Of a stretch of 14,167 bases of DNA, positions 6,140 to 13,647 are shown piece by piece. The position numbers were made by a program, and so were the translations under genes. Within the stretch, counting starts at the first letter, position 1, and every line of letters starts with the position of its first letter. The stretch is taken from NCBI GenBank assembly GCA_023390335.1, contig JAEWCZ010000076.1:1-14167 (forward strand), given 5' to 3'. The notes under the pieces were generated by a model. The model was not told the origin of the DNA. It did not search any database and was given only the letters and a program-made list of their open reading frames with translations. Origin of the DNA: Bacillota bacterium. Its GTDB lineage: Bacteria > Bacillota > Clostridia > Acetivibrionales > DSM-1351.

Positions 6140-8636
6140 TTCTTTAAAAGGAATTGCATTAAAGTTTGTAAAGTCTAATAAATTTATTGTTTTATCCTCT
6201 ATTTTTAGTATACTGATATCAGTTTCTTTACTAATTACTTTATTTACATTTATTAATAGTGCTGAGAACTCATTAAGAAATGATGTTATAAAAACTTATG
6301 GTGAGATGGATTTATCAGTAGGATATAATGGAGATTCAGTAAAAAAAATAGATTCACTGATGGTAGATAAAATAAGTTCATTGAAAAATGTTAAAACTGT
6401 ATCCAAGGTACTAATAGGACGTCTACAGGTTGGCAAAAAACAAAAGCTTGGAGTTTATTCAGTAGGAGTTGATAATGACAAATTATCAAAAAGCAGATAC
6501 CATTTCGTAAAGGATATTTCCAGTAATGAGGTTATATTAAACAAAGGGTTGGCAGATGGGCTGAATGTTAAAGAGAATGAGCAGATAATTATCAATGATA
6601 GAAGCTTTAAGATCATTGAAATAATTGATGATATGAAACAGTCATCATCAGTAATGGACATGCTGTTTATTAATAGAAATACATTTAAAGACATGTTAAA
6701 AGACGGTAGAGAAGCAACATATTTAATGTTTAAAACCATTGATAAGAATAAGAATCTTGATTTGGTAAATGGCTTAAAGGCTATTGATAACGATTTTAGA
6801 ATTGATATAGCTGAAGAGAATGAGTCTGTAAAAGAAAGCATAAATATTTTAAAAATTTATCTATCCGTTTTGTCTATTTTAGTTATTATTATGTGTTCGC
6901 TTTTTATAATATCAAATTTTCAAACTTTCTTATATAATTATAGAAATCAATTCGCACTTATTAGGGCTGTCGGTGGTTCTTCCAAACAGGCACTTAAAAT
7001 AGTAATGATCCAGTGTACAGTTATCAATATTATTGGCGTTATTTCTGCAATTTTAGTTTCTTATGTAAGTAGTAAATATTTAATTAATTTATTAAATAAC
7101 ATATTTATAATCGAGGTTTCTGAGATTAAATTTTCCCCTTTTATTGCTCTTGGAATATCGTTATGTTCATTTTTAGGTATTCAGTTATTTATGCTAATTC
7201 CAGCAATAAAAAGTTCTAGAATATTGCCTTTTAAAATTATGGAGGAAAATGAAAAAACCGAATATAATAGTAAGAGTGGCAAAAGAATAGGTGTGATAGG
7301 TATATGCTTGTCTATTTTTACATTAGTATTTGGTTTGGCGAAGTCTGGGAATTCAGATAATGCTATGTTATTGGCAGTAGCGTCCGCCGTATTTCTTATC
7401 CTAGGCACTTATAAGTTATTCCAATATTATGCGAAGCATATATTGAATGGGTTATTACCATTTTTGGAATTTATTGGAGGGCGTGTTGCTTTTGTAGCAG
7501 TAAAGAGTTTGATTCCTCAAGTAAGAAAAAGTTCAGTAATTATCCTATCTATAAGTACTACCATCATAATAGCTGTTTTTGGAGGAACACTCTTAAATAC
7601 AGTGTTGTCAAATACTGAAGAAAATTTAAGAAACCAATTTGCCTTAGATATTGTAGTTACTGATAGAAGCACTAACAGTAGCAAACTTGGAACTGCCTTC
7701 AAGAACGATTTGGATAAATTAAGTGGTGTCAGGGGTACTTCAATTATAAGTTGGGGAACAAATGTTTACTATCAATCGGAAAACCGTGTTGAAAATATGT
7801 ATGTATGTTTTGCAGACCTGGATACTTTGATTAAGGAAGGGAAGATTACAGATATTAATGGAGATTTAAAATCAAACATTGTAATTACCAAGGGATATGC
7901 CAAAAAACATAATTTAGCAGTTGGAGATGTTATTAAAGTAAAAAGAGATGCTAATGATAGAAAACTGATTTCTGACGTAGATCCTAATTTGGGCTTTGAC
8001 ACAGTACGAATAGGTGCTATAATTGATAAGATTCCAGCCCACCCCCAACAGACGGTATCTGCTATATTTAATTGGAATGATAAATATATAAATGATTTTA
8101 CTTTTTTTTGTAAGGCTCTGATTTCTTCTGAAAAAGTGAATAATACCTTAAATGATTTGAATAATCTAAAAAAACAATACCCACAGATAAAATGGACAAC
8201 ATTAAATCAAGCTTTAAATGATTCAAGACAACAGTTCTATCAAAATTATGCATTTTTTATTATTGTAATTGCAATAATTTTAGTAACATTGTTTTTGGGA
8301 CTGTTTAATTCATTAATTAATAATATAATGTCTAAAAGAAAGGAATTTGCTATACTAAGAACTTTAGAACTAAATAAAATTGGATTGGTTAAGGCTGTTA
8401 TGGCTCAAGTTATAATATATAATCTACTTGGAATAATATTGGGATATATTTTGGGATTAGCAGTATCTAATATTGTATTAATGATGGACAGTCAGAGTAA
8501 AATTGTATTAGATAATAAATTAATCTTTGCAATAGGTTCATTATTGGTATTAATTAGTATACTCATATTTGTACCGTTTAGCATTAAACTAGCAAATAAA
8601 AAAATATCTCAAGAAATAAGTTTTGGTACAAAATAA
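6132..8636 (+). CDS. ABC transporter permease, FtsX/MacB family
   Basis: An 834-aa membrane protein, partner of the ATPase upstream. The N-terminal TM helix is at about 18-42, then an extracytoplasmic domain (about 45-235). A first FtsX core of three TM helices (about 240-365) carries the cytoplasmic coupling stretch FALIRAVGGSSKQ. Two linker TM helices lie around 385-435 and another around 490-515. A second extracytoplasmic domain follows (about 520-700), then a second FtsX core of three helices with the matching FAILRTLELNK segment. This duplicated-FtsX, roughly 10-TM layout is seen in clostridial and bacilli exporters often linked to antimicrobial peptides or lipoproteins. ATG 6132 has GGAGG at 6121-6125; the in-frame ATG 6051 lacks this and lies deep in the ATPase gene. 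No histidine kinase or response regulator is nearby, so a peptide-sensing role is not supported here. Confidence 0.92.
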   Translation: MVSSLKGIALKFVKSNKFIVLSSIFSILISVSLLITLFTFINSAENSLRNDVIKTYGEMDLSVGYNGDSVKKIDSLMVDKISSLKNVKTVSKVLIGRLQVGKKQKLGVYSVGVDNDKLSKSRYHFVKDISSNEVILNKGLADGLNVKENEQIIINDRSFKIIEIIDDMKQSSSVMDMLFINRNTFKDMLKDGREATYLMFKTIDKNKNLDLVNGLKAIDNDFRIDIAEENESVKESINILKIYLSVLSILVIIMCSLFIISNFQTFLYNYRNQFALIRAVGGSSKQALKIVMIQCTVINIIGVISAILVSYVSSKYLINLLNNIFIIEVSEIKFSPFIALGISLCSFLGIQLFMLIPAIKSSRILPFKIMEENEKTEYNSKSGKRIGVIGICLSIFTLVFGLAKSGNSDNAMLLAVASAVFLILGTYKLFQYYAKHILNGLLPFLEFIGGRVAFVAVKSLIPQVRKSSVIILSISTTIIIAVFGGTLLNTVLSNTEENLRNQFALDIVVTDRSTNSSKLGTAFKNDLDKLSGVRGTSIISWGTNVYYQSENRVENMYVCFADLDTLIKEGKITDINGDLKSNIVITKGYAKKHNLAVGDVIKVKRDANDRKLISDVDPNLGFDTVRIGAIIDKIPAHPQQTVSAIFNWNDKYINDFTFFCKALISSEKVNNTLNDLNNLKKQYPQIKWTTLNQALNDSRQQFYQNYAFFIIVIAIILVTLFLGLFNSLINNIMSKRKEFAILRTLELNKIGLVKAVMAQVIIYNLLGIILGYILGLAVSNIVLMMDSQSKIVLDNKLIFAIGSLLVLISILIFVPFSIKLANKKISQEISFGTK

Positions 8637-8842
8637 TGGTTTGCGGTTTTAATTCAAAAATCTGTGGTATAAAAATAACGCTTTAAGTGCTTACATTAGA
8701 GTAAAACAACCTAGGCTTTATTAAAAAGTTATGAAACAATTGAATCTGGTAACTTGGGTCTGGTAAAATATAAACATTGTGGACTAGATGGAAAAAATAT
8801 CTATAGACCTAAAATGTTAACTTGCTAAATTTATGGAGACTT

Positions 8843-9742
8843 ATGAATCTACCCAAAATAGTAAAAAAGCGAAAAATTAGAATAGTAAACATTACATGGA
8901 AGCAGCTCTGTTTATTAGCTTGTACAGCCCTGTTCATACTACTTTTGTTCTTTGCCTTTTATAACGGGCTTATAGTAAGGAAATACAATATTATTTCTAA
9001 AAAAGTGAGTGCAGATGAAACAATACGTATAGCTTTGATAACAGATTTACATAGCCATGTTTATGGTAAAAATCAAACAAAAATTATTTCATTAATCAAA
9101 AAACAAAACCCTGATATAATTGCACTTGCAGGAGATATTGCGGATGATGAAGCCTCAATTGAAGGAACAAAGCTATTCTTGGAAGGCTTAAAGGGGTTCA
9201 GGCCTACATTCTATGTAACCGGAAATCATGAATTTTGGTCGTGCGATATTGACAATATAAAAGCTACAATTCGAAAATATGGTGTTACCATCCTTGAAAA
9301 TGGATATGTACAGATAAAAATTAAAAATTCTAACATTATTGTAGGTGGTATCGATGATCCGGATGCTGCAATTTATGACAAGCCGGGATATAATCTACAG
9401 AAAGAAATGAATGATAATTTCTCGCAGCTTAAGGATAAAGCTGACTTTAAAATTCTTTTGGCTCACCGACCAGAACTAATTCAGTTATATAAAAAGTTCA
9501 GCTTTGATTTGGTATTATCCGGACATGCCCATGGAGGACAGGTAAGGATTCCGTTTATACTGAATGGACTCTATGCTCCAAACCAAGGCTGGTTTCCAAG
9601 ATATGCCGGAGGGATTTATAAGCATGATTCTCTGATACATATAGTAAGCAGGGGAGTCTCATATAATCCCCGCTTGCCACGTATATTTAATCCGCCTGAG
9701 GTAGTTATTATCAATATTAAAGGGAATATATCTGATTTTTAA
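8843..9742 (+). CDS. Membrane-anchored metallophosphoesterase, YkuE/YaeI-like
   Basis: A 299-aa calcineurin-like phosphoesterase with one N-terminal TM helix (about 21-41) after a Lys/Arg-rich start, so the catalytic domain is probably outside the membrane. The two-metal site is complete: Asp68 and His70 (TDLHSH), Asp98 (AGDIAD), Asn128 and His129 (TGNHE), His208 (LAHRPE), and His228 and His230 (SGHAHGGQ). The GHAHGGQ and PRLPRIFNPPE ending match the YkuE/YaeI group, some members of which act on lipid-linked substrates; the substrate here is not known. ATG 8843 was preferred, with GGAG at 8835-8838; a TTG at 8822 in frame is less likely. It stands alone, about 200 bp from each neighbour. Confidence 0.92.
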   Translation: MNLPKIVKKRKIRIVNITWKQLCLLACTALFILLLFFAFYNGLIVRKYNIISKKVSADETIRIALITDLHSHVYGKNQTKIISLIKKQNPDIIALAGDIADDEASIEGTKLFLEGLKGFRPTFYVTGNHEFWSCDIDNIKATIRKYGVTILENGYVQIKIKNSNIIVGGIDDPDAAIYDKPGYNLQKEMNDNFSQLKDKADFKILLAHRPELIQLYKKFSFDLVLSGHAHGGQVRIPFILNGLYAPNQGWFPRYAGGIYKHDSLIHIVSRGVSYNPRLPRIFNPPEVVIINIKGNISDF

Positions 9743-9868
9743 GGGTAACATGCGAGTTTCCCAGTAAACCGGATTTTAAAGGAAATGCAAGCTTGATGAT
9801 AATTATGAAATACCTAATCCTGTAGATAATAATTAACTAATATTATTGCATATCTAAAAACTGTCTCA

Positions 9869-9898
9869 TTGTAATTATCATTCCCAAATAATTAATAT
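9869..9898 (+). promoter_or_regulatory. Weak promoter candidate for the TPR protein gene
   Basis: TTGTAA (9869-9874), an 18-nt spacer and TAATAT (9893-9898) lie 57 nt before ATG 9955. The match is only fair in this AT-rich DNA. No other structure was seen in 9743-9954. Confidence 0.3.
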
Positions 9899-9954
9899 TA
9901 TGGTAAAGTAGTTAAGTTTTATGATCAAAAACTATATTGATAAAGGAGACCCCT

Positions 9955-11415
9955 ATGAAAAAGTATATTTGGGTATTTATTCTGTCTATTTCTTTTGTTC
10001 TAATCTTGTCAAACACAACTATGGCTGCAATTAAAATTTCCGAGACTCCAGATTTGAAATTTTTTATAGATTGCAAACAAATTAAACTCAAAAGTATTCC
10101 AATCAAGGTTAATAATGAAATATTGGCAGATTCAAACGAAATTTTAATCAAGTTGGGAATTAAAGCCGATAGTAAGCATATTATTCTTGATAAAAGCAGA
10201 AAGAACCTTTCAATAATTAATGGTAGTTCAAAAATAAATCTGGTTATTAACAGTAAAAAGGCAACGATAGATAAAAAAGAAATTAAGTTAGATTCAAGTC
10301 CAATTCTCTATAAGAATAAATGTTATATTCCGGTTAAAGATATCTCCAAGATTTTAAATTTCAGGGTCGCATCTGATGATATAAGCCATTCAATTTTTAT
10401 AAGGAATCAAAATGACTATAACAGAGTTAAAGATATAATCGATAAAGCATTTTCTTCATTTAATAAAAACGATAAAATAAACGTGAGCAATTCAAATGAA
10501 CAGGAATACACTTACTCCAAAAGCAATATAGTCTCCACAGGGACGTTTAATGCATGTACGATAGATCAGGCAAACAAGCTTATGAACATCCGTAAAAGTC
10601 ATGACGATAATATTAAGGATGACGTTTACCTTTTTAATAATAGTATTTATTCGCAGGATTTGCTAACCAACAAGTTTATCAAAGAAAGCCTGACAACAAA
10701 AGCATTTGAGGATTACATTAACGGTTTTATTGTCAGTAAACTTACACTAAATGATGTTGCGTACTGCAGTTTATTAATAGAAGAAAATATTAATTACATT
10801 AAATTATCCGGCAAAATATATTTAAATTTTGATAACGACCATATTCCTTTTACTAACCCAAAAAGCATTTATTCATACATTGAGATACGAAAAAGCGATA
10901 ATTTTATTGAATCATTCTATAGAAAATACGATGAATATAGAACAGATCTGACAAGAAAGTACATTTTCGCTTCAATCCAGTACTTTGGATATGATTTATA
11001 TGGTAATAAAACCTTATTCATTCCTGACGAAAAACAAATGAATATTGATTTAACTACCGCAGAAGAAGCAAAGGAAGAGGGTATCAAGCAGTTTGACCTT
11101 AGAAAGTACGAAATAGCTATATTATATTATAACAAAGCAATAAAGCTGGATTCCGATTATGATTTAGCTTATAACGATAAAGGAAATGCCTTGTCACAGT
11201 TAGGTAGGTATGATGAAGCAATAGCCTGCTATCAAAAAGCAATTGAAATCAGTCCTGATCTTAGTTTTGTTTACTTTAACAAAGGGCTGGCGTTTGAAGC
11301 ACAACGAAAACAACAAGATGCATTAAATTGCTACCTGGCTGCTATTGAACTGGAACCCAATAATTTAAAATATAAATCCCAAATGACGGATTTATTGAAA
11401 TCCTCCAAAAAATAG
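9955..11415 (+). CDS. Secreted copper-amine-oxidase-N / TPR protein, possibly C-truncated
   Basis: A 486-aa exported protein. It has a signal peptide (MKKYIWVFILSISFVLILS), with probable cleavage after TTMA (residue 24). Residues about 35-150 match the copper amine oxidase N-terminal-like fold used as a binding module in clostridial surface proteins (IKVNNEILADSNEILIKLGI, then PILYKNKCYIPVKDISKIL). The middle (about 155-355) is unrecognised. The end has three TPRs from about 360 (AILYYNKAIKLDSDYDLAY, EAIACYQKAIEISPD, DALNCYLAAIELEPNN). ATG 9955 has AAAGGAGA at 9942-9949; a TTG at 9937 is less likely. After TAG 11413-11415 the same frame reads KEALACYNKYIKIAPNE, the second helix of another TPR, to TAA 11503-11505. 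The amber codon sits where TPRs usually have Tyr, so this may be a recent nonsense mutation. Function unknown; a scaffold or binding role is inferred. Confidence 0.88.
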   Translation: MKKYIWVFILSISFVLILSNTTMAAIKISETPDLKFFIDCKQIKLKSIPIKVNNEILADSNEILIKLGIKADSKHIILDKSRKNLSIINGSSKINLVINSKKATIDKKEIKLDSSPILYKNKCYIPVKDISKILNFRVASDDISHSIFIRNQNDYNRVKDIIDKAFSSFNKNDKINVSNSNEQEYTYSKSNIVSTGTFNACTIDQANKLMNIRKSHDDNIKDDVYLFNNSIYSQDLLTNKFIKESLTTKAFEDYINGFIVSKLTLNDVAYCSLLIEENINYIKLSGKIYLNFDNDHIPFTNPKSIYSYIEIRKSDNFIESFYRKYDEYRTDLTRKYIFASIQYFGYDLYGNKTLFIPDEKQMNIDLTTAEEAKEEGIKQFDLRKYEIAILYYNKAIKLDSDYDLAYNDKGNALSQLGRYDEAIACYQKAIEISPDLSFVYFNKGLAFEAQRKQQDALNCYLAAIELEPNNLKYKSQMTDLLKSSKK

Positions 11416-11535
11416 AAGGAAGCACTGGCCTGCTATAACAAATACATTAAAATTGCACCGAATGAGATTGTTTTTTTGCATCCAACTATTCCTCGAATTC
11501 CTTAAATTTCAAACAATAAGATAATATTGTATATT

Positions 11536-11562
11536 TTGACAATTTATTATAAAATATAAAAT
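11536..11562 (+). promoter_or_regulatory. Candidate promoter with perfect -35 box
   Basis: TTGACA at 11536-11541 is a perfect -35. The best -10 is TAAAAT (11557-11562) with a short 15-nt spacer; the DNA between is nearly pure A/T. It would start transcription within the 8-bp repeat just downstream, leaving a leader of about 275 nt before the lyase ATG. Confidence 0.45.
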
Positions 11563-11603
11563 AGCATGGTAGTATGGTAGTATGTAGAATGGTAGCATGG
11601 TAG
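11563..11603 (+). repeat. 8-bp tandem repeat, five units
   Basis: The units are AGCATGGT, AGTATGGT, AGTATGT (one base short), AGAATGGT and AGCATGGT, followed by AG. Each unit carries an ATG and a TAG in different phases. As a result it contains mini-ORFs ending in Trp: ATG GTA GTA TGG TAG from 11566 and, from 11589, ATG GTA GCA TGG TAG. No ribosome binding site precedes them. The repeat is clear; any function is speculative. Confidence 0.8.
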
Positions 11604-11730
11604 AAAAAGTCATTTAAGTTAAGCTTCAAGTTTTTAGTAAGTCATGTTCATATGAATTGGCTATTTAATGAAAGTATCTATATTTAGGCTTTTCAGTCGT
11701 ACATGCTTAAAAAGAGAGAACTTTTCTTTT

Positions 11731-11758
11731 AAATATTCTATGTATAGGATATTTTTCT
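11731..11758 (+). terminator. Possible hairpin plus T-run in the lyase leader
   Basis: AAATATTCT (11731-11739) can pair with AGGATATTT (11746-11754) with one wobble pair, and T-rich sequence follows. The stem is AT-rich and therefore weak. It lies about 90 nt before the lyase start. It could be a weak terminator or an attenuator, or simply chance. Confidence 0.3.
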
Positions 11759-11845
11759 TTCGAATGATTTATTTTTTACTTCTGCGTTATAAATCATAGT
11801 ATCAGCTAAAAAGATTTATAAAATATTAACAGGAGTGATTAGTGA

Positions 11846-13294
11846 ATGTCTAATGTAAAGTTTTATTACGGTGGAAATGTACCTTTAGAAATGCATAAGG
11901 TACGAATTGTGCAGAAATTGAATCTTGTGTCTATTGAACGTCGATTGGAAGCTATTAAAGAAGCAGGAAATAACACGTTCTTATTAAAAAACCGTGATGT
12001 TTTTATGGACATGCTTACTGACAGCGGAGTAAATGCAATGAGTGATAAGCAGTTGGCTGCCATGATGGAGGCCGATGATAGTTATGCCGGTTCTGAAACT
12101 TTTTCAAAACTGGAAAACAAAATCACAGAAATCTTTGGTAAAAAATATTTTCTTCCTGCACATCAGGGAAGAGCCTGTGAAAATATTCTTTCTCAGGCAT
12201 TTGTGAAGCAAGGTTCAGTAATTCCTATGAATTATCACTTTACGACATCAAAAGCTCATGTTTATTTAAATGGTGGTACAGTAGAAGAAATAATTATTGA
12301 CGAAGGTTTAAATATTACCAGCGAATATCCTTTTAAAGGCAATATGGATGTTGAAAAGCTGAAAGCATTAATTAACAAACATGGTTCTGAAAAAATTGCT
12401 TTTGTTCGTTTGGAAGCAGGTACAAATCTAATAGGCGGACAGCCTTTCTCACTTCAAAATATGAAGGAAGTACATACTATCTGTAAAGATTTTGACATTA
12501 TGTTAGTGTTGGATGCAAGTCTATTAGCAGACAATCTGCATTTTATTAAAACGCGTGAAGAAGCTTGCAAAGATATGAGCATAAGAGAAATCACACGTGC
12601 TATGGCCGATTTATCCGACGTAATTTATTTTTCCGCACGTAAGCTTGGATGTGCTCGTGGGGGTGGGATTTGCACAAATGATAAAGATGTATATTTAAAA
12701 CTCCGTGAGCTAGTAACACTTTATGAGGGCTTTTTAACCTATGGAGGTATGTCTGTTCGTGAAATGGAAGCAATAGTAGTAGGTCTTGATGAAACTATGG
12801 ATGAGAATATGATTAATCAAGGTCCTCAGTTTATTGAATACATGGTTAATGAACTTAAAAAGCATGGTGTACCCGTCGTAACTCCGGCTGGTGGTTTGGG
12901 ATGTCATATAAATGCCATGGAATTTGTTTCACATATTCCTCAAAGCCAATATCCTGCAGGTGCGCTTGCTTCGGCACTTTATTTAGTGAGTGGTGTACGT
13001 GGAATGGAGAGAGGAACAATTTCTGAGCAGAGAGATGAAAATGGAAATGAAACATTCTCTAATATGGAACTTTTACGACTGGCAATGCCCAGACGCGTAT
13101 TTACTCTTTCACAAGTCAATTATGCTATTGATCGTATTCGCTGGCTATATGAAAACCGTAATTTGATTGGTGGACTAACCTTTGTGGAAGAACCCCCAAT
13201 ATTACGTTTCTTCTTTGGTAAACTGGCAACAGTTTCGAATTGGCAGACTGAACTAGTTGCAAAGTTTAAAGCGGATTTTGGAGATAACTTATAG
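11846..13294 (+). CDS. Tryptophanase / tyrosine phenol-lyase family beta-eliminating lyase
   Basis: A 482-aa cytosolic PLP enzyme of the family that splits tryptophan to indole or tyrosine to phenol, plus pyruvate and ammonia. Conserved landmarks are LLTDSGVNAMSD (57-68), Tyr80 in SYAGSE, PAHQGRACEN (104-113), GGQPFSLQNM (197-206), Asp223 for the PLP ring nitrogen, the PLP lysine Lys266 in FSARKLG, YGGMSVREMEA, GVRGMERG and the C-terminal LRFFFGKL. Differences from characterised enzymes are visible: DASLLADN replaces the DATRCVEN/DSARFAEN type motif, so the usual Arg near the PLP hydroxyl is Leu226, and SARKLG replaces SGKKD/SAKKD. Substrate is therefore uncertain. AGGAG at 11831-11835 supports the ATG. 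Arginine is mostly CGT/CGA, unlike the AGA/AGG of neighbours, which hints at transfer. No permease gene is present next to it. Confidence 0.9.
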   Translation: MSNVKFYYGGNVPLEMHKVRIVQKLNLVSIERRLEAIKEAGNNTFLLKNRDVFMDMLTDSGVNAMSDKQLAAMMEADDSYAGSETFSKLENKITEIFGKKYFLPAHQGRACENILSQAFVKQGSVIPMNYHFTTSKAHVYLNGGTVEEIIIDEGLNITSEYPFKGNMDVEKLKALINKHGSEKIAFVRLEAGTNLIGGQPFSLQNMKEVHTICKDFDIMLVLDASLLADNLHFIKTREEACKDMSIREITRAMADLSDVIYFSARKLGCARGGGICTNDKDVYLKLRELVTLYEGFLTYGGMSVREMEAIVVGLDETMDENMINQGPQFIEYMVNELKKHGVPVVTPAGGLGCHINAMEFVSHIPQSQYPAGALASALYLVSGVRGMERGTISEQRDENGNETFSNMELLRLAMPRRVFTLSQVNYAIDRIRWLYENRNLIGGLTFVEEPPILRFFFGKLATVSNWQTELVAKFKADFGDNL

Positions 13295-13383
13295 AGTATA
13301 ATAATTTATGCCTTTTTCAAGTGGGCATGGTACAATAAAGTAGACACAAAGTTAAGGAAAAATAGTGAAAAGGTGGCTGCTTT

Positions 13384-13647
13384 ATGAGACGTTCATATGA
13401 TAAACAATTTAAAATAGCAGCGGTTAAATTAGTTTTGGATGATGACATGCCTGTCGCTGAGGCAGCCAAGGCTCTAAATATCCACTACAATTCTCTATAC
13501 CGTTGGATCAGTGAGTACGAGGAATATGGAGAGAGTGCATTCCCAGGTCATGGGACTGCACTCTCTTCTTGTCAGTATGAGATAAAAAAGCTTAGACAAG
13601 AGAATGACGAACATAAAAAGGAACTAGATATGTTAAAAAAATACTAG
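13384..13647 (+). CDS. IS3-family transposase OrfA
   Basis: An 87-aa DNA-binding subunit with the helix-turn-helix of IS3 OrfA: YDKQFKIAAVKLVLDDDM, then VAEAAKALNIHYNSLYRWI. A leucine-zipper-like coiled coil follows at the end (QYEIKKLRQENDEHKKELDML). The RBS is AAGGTGG, about 8 nt before the ATG. The gene ends in A7 at 13635-13641 (frame TTA AAA AAA), the usual A-type slippery site for a -1 shift that makes the OrfAB transposase. OrfA itself appears intact. Confidence 0.92.
   Translation: MRRSYDKQFKIAAVKLVLDDDMPVAEAAKALNIHYNSLYRWISEYEEYGESAFPGHGTALSSCQYEIKKLRQENDEHKKELDMLKKY

Larger units (their letters stand above)
11506..11845 (+). other. Long leader upstream of the lyase gene
   Basis: No ordinary gene lies in these 340 bp. 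From left to right it holds a TTGACA promoter box, an 8-bp tandem repeat, a tiny ORF at 11652-11687 (MNWLFNESIYI) without a clear ribosome binding site, an A-rich then T-rich segment, and a possible hairpin with T-run at 11731-11758. The RBS AGGAG (11831-11835) belongs to the lyase gene. The order promoter, Trp-containing mini-ORFs, terminator-like hairpin, lyase is reminiscent of attenuation, but each element is weak. Confidence 0.45.

Noticed and set aside
6455..6841. Minus-strand 128-codon ORF inside the permease gene
   Set aside because: Shadow of the permease; Ser/Leu-rich antisense translation with no motif.
11563..11603. CRISPR-like repeat
   Set aside because: The units are 8 bp and directly tandem without spacers.
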